Positions 26,390 through 34,868 of a stretch of 64,000 nucleotides of DNA are shown here, piece by piece (the first letter of the stretch is position 1; each line of letters starts with the position of its first letter). Below the pieces are notes generated by a model, which saw only the letters and a program-made list of their open reading frames with translations, did not search any database and had not been told where the DNA came from. Origin of the DNA: Methanosarcina sp. MSH10X1 (GTDB taxonomy: Archaea; Halobacteriota; Methanosarcinia; Methanosarcinales; Methanosarcinaceae); assembly GCF_004099695.1 (NCBI RefSeq), contig NZ_SCHL01000011.1, positions 1 through 64,000 on the forward strand, given 5' to 3'. A program made the translations under genes and the position numbers.

Positions 26390-27391
26390 CTGACAAAAGC
26401 AGACCCTAACTCTTCCCGGGAAAAACACTCACATGCCCATGCTCATGGAGCTGTAGACCCTGAACTTCTCTCTACATCCAGGGGACTTTATGCGATCAAA
26501 TGGTCCTTTGTCGGGCTGATGGCTACAGCTCTTTTTCAGATTCTCATTGTCTGGATCTCGGGAAGTGTAGCCCTCCTGGCTGATACACTCCACAATTTCG
26601 GGGATGCTGCGACCGCAATTCCTCTGGGTCTTGCTTTTCTCCTTTCCCGGAAAAAACCGAACAAACGTTTCACTTACGGCTACGGCAGGGCAGAAGACCT
26701 TGCGGGCTTACTAATTGTCTTTTTAATTCTTCTAAGCGCTGTTGTAGCAGCCTATGAGTCGATATCTAGATTTTTCTACCCTCAGCCCGTGGAATTTCTT
26801 GGAGGGGTAATTGCAGCTTCGATTATCGGATTCCTGGGAAATGAGTTTGTTGCAAAATTCCGGATAAAAATAGGAAAGGAAATCGGAAGTGCAGCTCTTG
26901 TGGCTGACGGTTACCATGCACGAGCGGATGGTTTTACAAGTCTCGCCGTGCTTTTCGGAGCGTTTGGGGTCTGGCTTGGCTTTCCACTCTCGGATCCTCT
27001 TATAGGACTCCTTATTACAATTACAATTCTGAGAATCGTCTGGGACGCGGGCAAATCCGTATTTTCCCGTATGCTTGATGGTGTGGAACCGGACATTGTT
27101 GACGAAATTCACCAGGTAATCAATAAAATAGAAGAGGTAGGGAATGTTACCGAAGTAAGGGTTCGCTGGCTAGGGCACAGACTATATGCGGAAGTAAACA
27201 TTGCGGTAGACCCATTACTTTCGGTTGAAGAGGGGCATTTGATTGCCGTAGAGGTACGGCACAGGATGATGCACGGTCTGGGTTATCTGTCAAACGTGAT
27301 CGTTCATGTGGACCCGCTCGGTTCAGCCGGGGAGTCATTTCACAGGCTGCCTGAGCATGAGCACGACAATCTCCCTTCTCATTCGCACTGA
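26390..27391 (+). CDS. Cation diffusion facilitator (CDF) metal exporter
   Basis: CDF-family proton-coupled exporter of divalent metals (Zn, Fe, Mn or Co) with six membrane segments. Metal-site pairs HNFGD (TM2) and HARAD (TM5) both have the H-x-x-x-D pattern of zinc-type members. A soluble C-terminal domain (residues ~230-310) and a His-rich tail follow. An ATG at 26519 would cut into TM1. Translating upstream adds TKADPNSSREKHSHAHAHGA, then VDPELLSTSRGLYAIKWSFV, which is the usual His-rich cytosolic N-terminus of the family. The start therefore appears to be CTG at 26390 behind AAGGAGGT. It converges on mptG with 12 bases between stops. Confidence 0.9.
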   Translation: MTKADPNSSREKHSHAHAHGAVDPELLSTSRGLYAIKWSFVGLMATALFQILIVWISGSVALLADTLHNFGDAATAIPLGLAFLLSRKKPNKRFTYGYGRAEDLAGLLIVFLILLSAVVAAYESISRFFYPQPVEFLGGVIAASIIGFLGNEFVAKFRIKIGKEIGSAALVADGYHARADGFTSLAVLFGAFGVWLGFPLSDPLIGLLITITILRIVWDAGKSVFSRMLDGVEPDIVDEIHQVINKIEEVGNVTEVRVRWLGHRLYAEVNIAVDPLLSVEEGHLIAVEVRHRMMHGLGYLSNVIVHVDPLGSAGESFHRLPEHEHDNLPSHSH

Positions 27392-27403
27392 ACCTGAGAG
27401 GTT

Positions 27404-28360
27404 TTAGACTCTGGAGATTTCTGCTCCTCGGTTTTTTGCCCTGGTAAGTATAACAGTCCCGCCAACGGATTCATCGAGCATTTTCTGAACCTCCACCTGG
27501 AGGTGCCTGCCTTCCGATTTATTGTCTACAAAGGAATACACTACAGGTCCAAAGGAACTTACCCCGGCGCCGTAACTCTGGCTGCGCATGAAGGAAGCGA
27601 TATTCTTCACAAACTCAGGCCAGATAAGGCTTTCCCTTTTATTGAAACCAACGTTCTGGACATGATTTACTGCAGCTCCAAAGCTCTCTATATCTTTCTC
27701 TATTACTGCAGGCATCATCTGCATGAGAACGACATGGCAGATTTCCCTGACTTCCTCTATAGGGAGAGGGCAGAATTTCTTGAAGGTATCGATCTCCTCC
27801 TGGTCGTGCATTCCCTTCTCATTAGGGATTGCTACCACCATATCCCAATCAGGAAAATCCTCCCTGAAGAGTACTGGCCCGGGGGGTACCCGGCTGGCAG
27901 CCGACGGCATAAAACCACCCTTGTCTTTGAACCTGTGACCTCCGTCAACTATAAATCCGCCTTCCTCAAAAGCAGTTACTCCGATGCCCGAAGTTCCTCC
28001 TCGTTTTACTGCTAGTGCAAGTTCTCTAACACTCTTTCCAAGATCATATAATTCATTCACGGCTGCTGCCGCGGCAAGAGAAGATTGAGTCCCAGATCCA
28101 AAACCCACATGGGCTGGATACACTTCCTGTACGTTGATCCTGATGCCTTTCCCTTCTGGAAGCAGAGCTTCTGCAGCTCTTTTCATTCGATCGGTGAAAT
28201 CCTGCAGACCCTCGATACTGACTCCATCGGCTTCTTCGGCCGTAATCTTTATGTTGGGAGAGGAAAGGGTTAGTCCTGCTCCTCCGTCAACTCTTCCGAT
28301 CTCTCCGTTCATATCTATGAGAGTCATATGAATTCGGCAAGGGGTGGTTACTTTGATCAT
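27404..28360 (-). CDS. mptG: Beta-ribofuranosylaminobenzene 5'-phosphate synthase
   Basis: 318-residue GHMP-kinase-fold enzyme of tetrahydro(sarcina)pterin biosynthesis. It condenses PRPP with 4-hydroxybenzoate or p-aminobenzoate, releasing CO2 and pyrophosphate, to make the arylamine ribofuranoside precursor of methanopterin. The GHMP ATP/phosphate loop reads AHVGFGSGTQSSLAAAAAV (~residues 87-105), preceded by RIHMTLIDMNGEIGRVDGG and followed by RGGTSGIGVTAFEEGGFIVD, as in characterised RFAP synthases. It is a single gene facing the CDF gene. Substrate preference cannot be read. Confidence 0.95.
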   Translation of the reverse strand: MIKVTTPCRIHMTLIDMNGEIGRVDGGAGLTLSSPNIKITAEEADGVSIEGLQDFTDRMKRAAEALLPEGKGIRINVQEVYPAHVGFGSGTQSSLAAAAAVNELYDLGKSVRELALAVKRGGTSGIGVTAFEEGGFIVDGGHRFKDKGGFMPSAASRVPPGPVLFREDFPDWDMVVAIPNEKGMHDQEEIDTFKKFCPLPIEEVREICHVVLMQMMPAVIEKDIESFGAAVNHVQNVGFNKRESLIWPEFVKNIASFMRSQSYGAGVSSFGPVVYSFVDNKSEGRHLQVEVQKMLDESVGGTVILTRAKNRGAEISRV

Positions 28361-28611
28361 TACTATTAAACTCCGAAACTGGACTGGAAATTTCTAATTT
28401 GCTAAGTATCTGCGCTCTTTTATTATAACTGCTGATATTTAATCTTTTTAAAATTATCTTTGATCAAGCTTCATTTTCATGAAAATAATGAATAAGATGA
28501 GAAGGGCAAGATTAAAAGGGGGGCAAGAGCAGAAGGGAAATTAAGGTTCCTGATATCTCAGGTGGTTTTTTTCTCTGCTTAATTTCCTTTTCACATTTTT
28601 TCTTTATTTGT

Positions 28612-30159
28612 TTACTCTTTTACGATAAGGGATTCCCCTTTCATATCTTCAGGTTTTCGGATCTTGAGGAGTTCCAGGAGAGTTGGTGCAAGATCGCAAA
28701 GTTTTCCATCCTTAAAAGCTTTAACCTCATGATTTCCTGCGTAAATGCATCTTACAAGATTTGAGGTATGTGCGGTATGAGGTTCTCCTGTTGTCGAGTT
28801 TTCCATCTGTTCGGCATTCCCGTGGTCTGCAGTTATGAGAGCTACACCTCCCACTTCTTTAAGAGCCGCTGCAATTTTGCCCACGCAGTTATCTACAGCT
28901 TCCACCGCCTTTGCTGCGGCGTCAAAAATTCCGGTGTGTCCTACCATATCCATGTTTGCTAGATTAAGGATTATCACATCGTATTTTCCTGACCTGATTC
29001 TCTTTATCACTTCATTCGTAACTTCATATGCACTCATTTCGGGCTTGAGGTCATAGGTAGCGATCTTTGGTGACGGAATTAGGCAGCGGTCCTCACCTTC
29101 ATAGCATTTCTCCTGCCCTCCGTTGAGGAAAAAAGTCACATGGGCGTACTTTTCGGTTTCGGCAATCCGAAGCTGGGTTAACCCCTGCTTGCTCAAAACC
29201 TCGCCAAGTACATTTTCCAGTTCTTCAGGGGGGAAAGCTATAGGCAAATCAAGAGTTTCATCATACTGTGCCATACAGACATAGTGAACCTTCGGGTGTT
29301 TTTCCCTGGGGAAGCCTTCAAAATCTTTATTCACAAAAGCCCAGGTAAGCTGCCGTGCCCTATCAGGCCTGAAATTGAAGAAGATTAAAGAATCACTATC
29401 CTGTATAACTGCCTCGGGCTTTCCTTCTGAATCCATGATTATAGTCGGTTTCACAAATTCGTCAGTTTCTCCCCTGCCGTAGGCTTCAGAAACTGCAGTC
29501 TCCGCATCAGGAGCTTTGTAAGGGGCAATCCCCAGAGTCAGGGCATCATAGGCAAGTTTTGTCCTCTCCCAGCGTTTATCCCTATCCATTGCGTAGTAAC
29601 GCCCTGATACAGTTGCGATTTTAACATTACCATTCTCCTTGCAAATAGCGTCAAGCTCCTTTATGTCCTTGAGGGCAGCTTTAGGGGGCACATCTCTGCC
29701 GTCCAGAAATGCATGTATATATACTTTTTTCAGCCCTTTCTCCTTTGCAAGTTTAATGAGGGCATAAATGTGAGTCATGTGGCTATGGACGCCTCCGTAA
29801 GAGACAAGCCCCAAGAGGTGCAGGCTTGAGTCGTTATCTCTGGCGTTTGTAATAGCATCCAAAAAAGCCGGATTTTCGAAGAAGTCTCCATTCCTGATAG
29901 CAAGGTTTATGCGGGTAAGGTCCTGGTAAACAATTCGTCCTGCTCCTATATTCAGGTGACCTACTTCAGAATTCCCCATCTGGCCTTCCGGAAGACCTAC
30001 GGCTTCCCCTGATGATTCTAAAAGACAACAGGGATATTCTTCTATCAAGCGGTCAAGGTTTGGAGTTCTGGCTGCCAGGATAGCATTTCCTTCTCTGGCT
30101 TCCCTGTAGCCCCAGCCATCAAGAATTATGAGCATAAGAGGTCTTTTTGCCTGAATCAT
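28612..30159 (-). CDS. gpmI: Cofactor-independent phosphoglycerate mutase
   Basis: About 515-residue 2,3-bisphosphoglycerate-independent phosphoglycerate mutase interconverting 3- and 2-phosphoglycerate in glycolysis and gluconeogenesis. The N-terminal metal site is [12 protein letters not shown], the phosphoserine motif [14 protein letters not shown], and later metal ligands are in [12 protein letters not shown] and [12 protein letters not shown]. This is the bacterial-type iPGM, not the shorter archaeal ApgM. The ATG at 30159 ([17 protein letters not shown]) is preferred to 30177 because it matches the usual N-terminus, though neither has a strong ribosome site. It stands alone. Confidence 0.96.
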   Translation of the reverse strand: MIQAKRPLMLIILDGWGYREAREGNAILAARTPNLDRLIEEYPCCLLESSGEAVGLPEGQMGNSEVGHLNIGAGRIVYQDLTRINLAIRNGDFFENPAFLDAITNARDNDSSLHLLGLVSYGGVHSHMTHIYALIKLAKEKGLKKVYIHAFLDGRDVPPKAALKDIKELDAICKENGNVKIATVSGRYYAMDRDKRWERTKLAYDALTLGIAPYKAPDAETAVSEAYGRGETDEFVKPTIIMDSEGKPEAVIQDSDSLIFFNFRPDRARQLTWAFVNKDFEGFPREKHPKVHYVCMAQYDETLDLPIAFPPEELENVLGEVLSKQGLTQLRIAETEKYAHVTFFLNGGQEKCYEGEDRCLIPSPKIATYDLKPEMSAYEVTNEVIKRIRSGKYDVIILNLANMDMVGHTGIFDAAAKAVEAVDNCVGKIAAALKEVGGVALITADHGNAEQMENSTTGEPHTAHTSNLVRCIYAGNHEVKAFKDGKLCDLAPTLLELLKIRKPEDMKGESLIVKE

Positions 30160-30416
30160 ATGAAGCAAATTCCACACATGTTCATAAATAGCTTATTATG
30201 GAACCTCATATGACTCTGTGATGGCATAATTTAATATTATTATATGTTCTGATACTTCCACAGTCATTAATTATAGTGGGCTATTATAGTGGGATTACAT
30301 GATTTCCTGTTGTAGCTACACTATCTATGCCTGGTACCATCGCGGCCCTCATACTTCTGGCGCTAACAAAAATAACTGCCTGTAGAATCATTCCAGCAAG
30401 CGAAATAAAAAAGTCT

Positions 30417-30947
30417 CTACCTTATCCCTATTCTTCTCATTTTAGACTTCAGGCCATAGCTGGAGGCGAACTCCTTATTTATTTTAATTACCTCGTCATT
30501 AAAGTATTTAAGGTCGTCCGGGATATCTCCAAGTGCATCGGCTTTATACTGTGTATCAACTAAAGTAGCAGGTGGCACAAACTTGCCATCTGCAAGCTTT
30601 ACGCCTATAACTACCGCCCCATGTGCTACAAAACACTTCTCTCCTAAAGTGGATGCATGCACCACTGCGTTAAAACCTACAAAACTGTCATTCCCGATCT
30701 TCATGGGGCCGTGGATTACAGCGCCGTGAGCTATTGAAATGCGCTTTCCCAGCTCAATCGAACTGCCCTCAAGGCCATGAAAGATTACGCCGTCCTGAAT
30801 ATTACATTCGTCGCCTATGATGATGGGATAAGCTTCATCTGCCCGGAGTGATACTGCAGGCGCGACATAAACATTATCACCGATCCTCACATCCCCTATG
30901 AGTATAGCTGAATCATCCACATAAGCAGTTGCCGATACTGTCGGCAT
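30417..30947 (-). CDS. Gamma-class carbonic anhydrase homologue (CamH-like hexapeptide protein)
   Basis: 176-residue left-handed beta-helix protein with repeated hexapeptides (ILIGDVRIGDNVYVAP; IIIGDECNIQDGVI). The expected zinc or iron ligands are present: H57 (VIFHGLE), H74 and H79 (AHGAVIHGP, five apart as in Cam). It lacks the N-terminal signal sequence and the acidic loop with the proton-shuttle glutamate of the Methanosarcina Cam enzyme, so it is the CamH/YrdA type. CO2 hydration is plausible but several such proteins are inactive or weak. It diverges from the OFA transporter across a 710-base gap. Confidence 0.88.
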   Translation of the reverse strand: MPTVSATAYVDDSAILIGDVRIGDNVYVAPAVSLRADEAYPIIIGDECNIQDGVIFHGLEGSSIELGKRISIAHGAVIHGPMKIGNDSFVGFNAVVHASTLGEKCFVAHGAVVIGVKLADGKFVPPATLVDTQYKADALGDIPDDLKYFNDEVIKINKEFASSYGLKSKMRRIGIR

Positions 30948-31657
30948 GCGCTCTGTGCTATTCCACGAAGTTTTTGGATTGCTTTTCAGCGTAATAACAC
31001 CACCCCTTCAGGTATCCGGTATTCTCCTTAGAAAAAGTCACCACCAGTACTAATTCCCCCTCGAGAAAGGTTCTCAATAATCGATTACAAAGGACAGTAA
31101 TATTTCTTTTGCTACGGTTTTTGATTAATTTCAGAGTTTGGTTTATACCGTAAGTCTGTAGAAACGACTTCGTATATTTATAACGAATAATACTGACAAA
31201 TTGCCATCAGGTTTAAATAGGGGGGAAGCCGAGTAAAATAATGGGGGATTGGTGAAACTAAATTTACACAGGTCCTCGATAAGTAACGGTAACTATTCGG
31301 CCTGGGTAAAACAATACCAGTAGCCATATTTTTAATTTATGAACATCTCATGAATTAGATTTCAATTACTGGTTACTGATTTTGCTTTTTTCCTACCGGT
31401 TAGTGTTTTTACTAACTCATTCCATCAAAACCGACTTATTGATGTCGATTTTGAGCAGGCTGAATCTTACGAATTTGATCGGTACAGGCTTACGCATGAG
31501 ATCTAAAACAGGTACAGTAAAATTGTAGTTCAATTTACACTTTAGACAGCTAAAAAGTTTAACGCCATTATTCTTCGTTTCAATTGCGTAAGTCTTTCGA
31601 CATTTATTGTCTGCATTGAAAAGAATGAAATAATTTTCTTTCAGAGGTGTTAAACTT
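30948..31657. other. Long divergent intergenic region
   Basis: 710 bases between divergent genes. It contains AT-rich promoter-like stretches on both sides. A minus-strand frame at 31417-31731 runs into the transporter gene and lacks a credible start; I do not call it. I recognise no structured RNA. Confidence 0.3.
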
Positions 31658-32992
31658 ATGGCAGATGATGTCAGGATTTTAGGTATGCCCGCCGAGTCGG
31701 GACGGTGGATACTGGTTATTATAGGCACCATTATCGAACTCTGTCTGGGTGCCGTCTATGCATACAGTATACTTAGCGTACCGCTAAAGAAAATTTTCAC
31801 AGACCCGGTATCAGCCGGGGGTTTCGGTCTAACGGTCAGTGCAATTGAGATGCAGCTACCGTACATTGTGTCCCTTGCCATGTTCGCTGTAACCATGCCA
31901 CTGGTCGGCAGGTATATCGAAAGCCTGGGGCCCAGAAAAGTGGGAATGATCGGTGGGGTTATCGTAGGACTGGGCTGGATTCTAGCTTCTTTTGCAACCT
32001 CGCCGACAATGCTTGCGATTTTATATGGTGTTGTTGCCGGGGTGGGCGTTGGTATTGCTTACGGCTGCCCGATTACAACCTCTGCAAGGTGGTTCCCTGA
32101 CAAAAGAGGTCTTGCAGTAGGACTTACATTGCTGGGATTCGGATTTTCTGCATTCGTTACTGGGAAGGTAGCGGATATGCTGACCGCAAACGTCGGAATA
32201 TTCAATACATTTCGTTTCCTGGGAATTGGTTTCCTGGCATTGATCGTAGTTCTTTCAATGTTCCTGGTCTTTCCACCTGCAGGTTGGTGCCCGAGAGGCT
32301 GGAAACCCCCTGCACCAATTGGGGGAATTGCGAAGGTGGATTTCACCAGAGAAGAAATGATAAGAACTAGGAGCTTTATCGGCCTCTGGGTCTGCTACAC
32401 TATAGGCGCTCTTGCCGGGCTCATGGCTATAGGCGTTGCCAAACCCGCAGGTATGGAGGTGGCTGGCAATGCAGGCATAGGTGAATTGACCGCAGGTGTG
32501 CTGATGACTAACCTCATTCTTCCATTTGCAATTTGTAATGCAGGCGGAAGGCCTCTCTTCGGCACGTTGACGGATAAGATCACTCCCTCAAAAGCGGCCA
32601 TTCTATCATATATTCTGATTATAATCGCATCCCTGCTGGTATACCTGAATCCGGCTTCTGTCAGCATGTACACGATAGCGTTCTCACTACTCTGGCTCTG
32701 TCTCGGTGGCTGGCTGGCTATTGCTCCCGCGGCTACAGCTTGCTATTTTGGCACTACGGACTATGCACGTAACTATGGCTTGATCTTTACAGCTTATGGT
32801 GTCGGGGCTATAATAGGAAACCTGATGGCAGGCGCAGCAAAAGATATTCTTGGGGGATATGTCAATGTCTTCCCATACGTTGCCGTGCTGTCGGTACTTG
32901 GCATTGTCGTAGCTTTCTTAATGCTGAAGCCACCTGCAACGGCTGCCTCCAAAGCCATTTCTTCAACTGAGACAAAGAAATCTTCTATTTAA
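31658..32992 (+). CDS. OFA-family MFS transporter (oxalate/formate antiporter-like)
   Basis: 444-residue twelve-helix major facilitator. The N-terminus RWILVIIGTIIELCLGAVYA, the loop PLVGRYIESLGPRKVGMIGG after TM2, AYGCPITTSARWFPDKRGLA in TM4-5, and the C-terminal TAYGVGAIIGNLMAG are standard for the oxalate/formate antiporter (OFA) family. Members exchange or take up small carboxylates; the substrate here is not known. GAGGTG lies about nine bases before the ATG. A degenerate copy of the C-terminal third of a related gene lies 500 bases downstream, and an acetate-type transporter follows, so this may be a carboxylate-transport region. Confidence 0.9.
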   Translation: MADDVRILGMPAESGRWILVIIGTIIELCLGAVYAYSILSVPLKKIFTDPVSAGGFGLTVSAIEMQLPYIVSLAMFAVTMPLVGRYIESLGPRKVGMIGGVIVGLGWILASFATSPTMLAILYGVVAGVGVGIAYGCPITTSARWFPDKRGLAVGLTLLGFGFSAFVTGKVADMLTANVGIFNTFRFLGIGFLALIVVLSMFLVFPPAGWCPRGWKPPAPIGGIAKVDFTREEMIRTRSFIGLWVCYTIGALAGLMAIGVAKPAGMEVAGNAGIGELTAGVLMTNLILPFAICNAGGRPLFGTLTDKITPSKAAILSYILIIIASLLVYLNPASVSMYTIAFSLLWLCLGGWLAIAPAATACYFGTTDYARNYGLIFTAYGVGAIIGNLMAGAAKDILGGYVNVFPYVAVLSVLGIVVAFLMLKPPATAASKAISSTETKKSSI

Positions 32993-33196
32993 TTTTTATT
33001 TTTTACAGCCTCAGGTATTGTGCCTGTTGAAAGGCTTAATATTATAAAAGAATATAAAATAAAATTATACAGCTCTCTGCTAAGTAAATCTCAAAATTTT
33101 TCGAGACAGGAGTTTAGCAGGGACTAGTCGAAAATATTTATTCATTTAAAAATGTTATTTACTAAAATAGATACATAGATACTTAGGGGGATAATA

Positions 33197-33397
33197 ATGC
33201 CAGACGTTGAATATATGTTGTTCTGCTGCAGAGATCAGGAGCATAAGTGTGGCTTCCGTGTACAGGCAAAGACAAAGGAAGAAGCTATGGAACATGCCAG
33301 AGCCCATATGGCAAGTGAGCATGGCATGAAGGAGATTTCCGAGGAGACCGAACGCAGTATAAAGGAAAAGATAAAACCTGTGAAGGTCGAGGAGTGA
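33197..33397 (+). CDS. DUF1059 small protein
   Basis: 66-residue protein of the DUF1059 family: MPDVEYMLFCCRDQEHKCGF, then QAKTKEEAMEHARAHMASEH. The cysteines CC and the following C, with the late His pair, are typical of this family and could bind a metal. The family has a mixed alpha/beta fold and no assigned function. GGGGGAT stands just before the ATG. It lies between the OFA transporter and the remnant of a second OFA gene. Confidence 0.82.
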   Translation: MPDVEYMLFCCRDQEHKCGFRVQAKTKEEAMEHARAHMASEHGMKEISEETERSIKEKIKPVKVEE

Positions 33398-33504
33398 GAC
33401 CGAAGACCGGTATTTATATCTTCTGTCAGGTTATTTGCGCAGCCGCGCATCTCTCACCTGGAATCTCCGGGAATTGACACTGATATAAGACAACCTTCAG
33501 GTTT

Positions 33505-33735
33505 TACCCTCATTTTATTGCTCTGTGGTACAGTTACCTGCTCTGGCAGCAGAAACTATGTGCGCAACTATAGCCCGGTCCTCGCAGCCTGCTATATAGG
33601 TGCCATTATGTGGAAACCTGATTTTAGATGCGGCAAAAAATGCCCTGAGAGGATATATCAGTGTCTTTCCCCTGAATGGTTGTGCTATGGCAGCAGTATT
33701 ATCACGATCTTCGTGATGCTGAAGCCACATTAGCA
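33505..33735 (+). pseudogene. Remnant of a second OFA-family MFS gene (C-terminal part)
   Basis: The stretch reads NYVRNYSPVLAACYIGAIMW, then degraded sequence, then IFVMLKPH and a stop. It aligns with the C-terminal end of the intact OFA transporter 750 bases upstream (DYARNYGLIFTAYGVGAII ... AFLMLKPP). At DNA level GGAAACCTGAT, GCGGCAAAAAAT, GGATATATCAGTGTCTTTCCC-like and GTGATGCTGAAGCCAC segments match closely, with small deletions shifting the frame. The N-terminal two-thirds are gone. It is a duplicated transporter in decay, and it explains the otherwise long gap before the SatP-like gene. Confidence 0.75.
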
Positions 33736-34058
33736 ACTGCCCTCAGAGCCTCTACAGTCAACAGGCGAAGATCTCAACTTAAATCTTTTTATGACTTTTC
33801 CGGCTTCAAGGCTGTCAGTTACAGAACAGATTCTAACTTAAAATTATATTTTTCTGTTTTATTTAACTAATACGTCAAGCAAATGACCAGCTCTCGCTTT
33901 TTTTTATATAGCTGTATCGTAAACTCTATAACTATTAACTATGACATATCTTTTCAAGAGGTAAAAAACAGATCCAAAAACAGTCTAATATCTCACAATT
34001 AATTTTCATTAGGAGTTCAGGCTAAATCTTCGGTTAATGGGAAGGAGGATCTGATTTA
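33736..34058. other. Leader/promoter region of the SatP-like gene
   Basis: About 320 AT-rich bases. Poly-pyrimidine TTTTTTTATATAGC at 33899-33912 contains a TATA-like element for the rightward gene, which would then have a leader of ~125 bases. No gene is seen. Confidence 0.3.
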
Positions 34059-34673
34059 ATGAGTCAAAATATTAAAGATGTTATGAATATTCGTGATATT
34101 AAAATTACGGATTTATCCGCAAACCCCGCTCCTCTGGGTTTGATGGGCTTTGGAATGACGACTGTGTTGTTGAACATACACAATGCAGGCTTCTATCCGA
34201 TGAACGCTATGATCCTTTCGATGGGCTTCTTTTATGGCGGATTGGCTCAGGTTATTGCAGGGATAATGGAATGGAAAAAAGGCAATACATTCGGAACTAC
34301 AGCTTTTACCTCATATGGGCTGTTCTGGCTTACGCTTGTGGGAATTAATCTGCTCCCTGGGATTGAGATTTATTCAGGGTTTGCTACAGGGCCATTCCCA
34401 CTTGCCGCATATATGTTTATGTGGGGACTTTTTACCCTTGTTATGTTTATAGGTACACTAAGAGGCTCAAAGGCTCTCTCTGTTGTTTTCCTGACTCTTG
34501 CAATTCTATTTTTCCTGCTTACAGCAGCTTTCTATCTTGGCGCAGAAGGTGCAGGCGCCGGAATCCTGAGAATAGCTGGCTACGAAGGGATCTTTACGGG
34601 ACTTGCCGCAATATATACAGCCCTCGGTCAGGTGTTAAATGAAGCATATGGAAAGAAAATAGTTCCTTTGTAA
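34059..34673 (+). CDS. SatP/YaaH-type acetate transporter (GPR1/FUN34 family)
   Basis: 204-residue, six-helix membrane protein of the acetate uptake transporter family. The diagnostic N-terminal motif [14 protein letters not shown] is intact, followed by [16 protein letters not shown] and [19 protein letters not shown]. Family members move acetate or succinate with protons. In an acetate-using Methanosarcina an acetate role is attractive, but this is inference. GGAGGAT lies upstream of the ATG. It follows an OFA-transporter remnant. Confidence 0.93.
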   Translation: MSQNIKDVMNIRDIKITDLSANPAPLGLMGFGMTTVLLNIHNAGFYPMNAMILSMGFFYGGLAQVIAGIMEWKKGNTFGTTAFTSYGLFWLTLVGINLLPGIEIYSGFATGPFPLAAYMFMWGLFTLVMFIGTLRGSKALSVVFLTLAILFFLLTAAFYLGAEGAGAGILRIAGYEGIFTGLAAIYTALGQVLNEAYGKKIVPL

Positions 34674-34868
34674 TAGTTATAGTCTATTTTTGGGCGATTT
34701 TGCCCTTATTTCAATTTTTGGCAGTTACCTGTCAGAATCTCCAGTGAGATTCCTTTTTTATTTCTTTCGGGCTGCATATTCGTTTGCAGGTTATCTTTTT
34801 CTTGTGCAGGATTTTAACCTTAATCATTCCTGAAGCGCCAGTCCGTATGTTTATTATTCCATAACTCG

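Noticed and set aside
31417-31731. Minus-strand frame of 104 codons upstream of the OFA transporter
   Set aside because: Its first part overlaps the transporter start on the opposite strand and there is no credible start signal. The basic, Cys-containing middle is not a domain I recognise.
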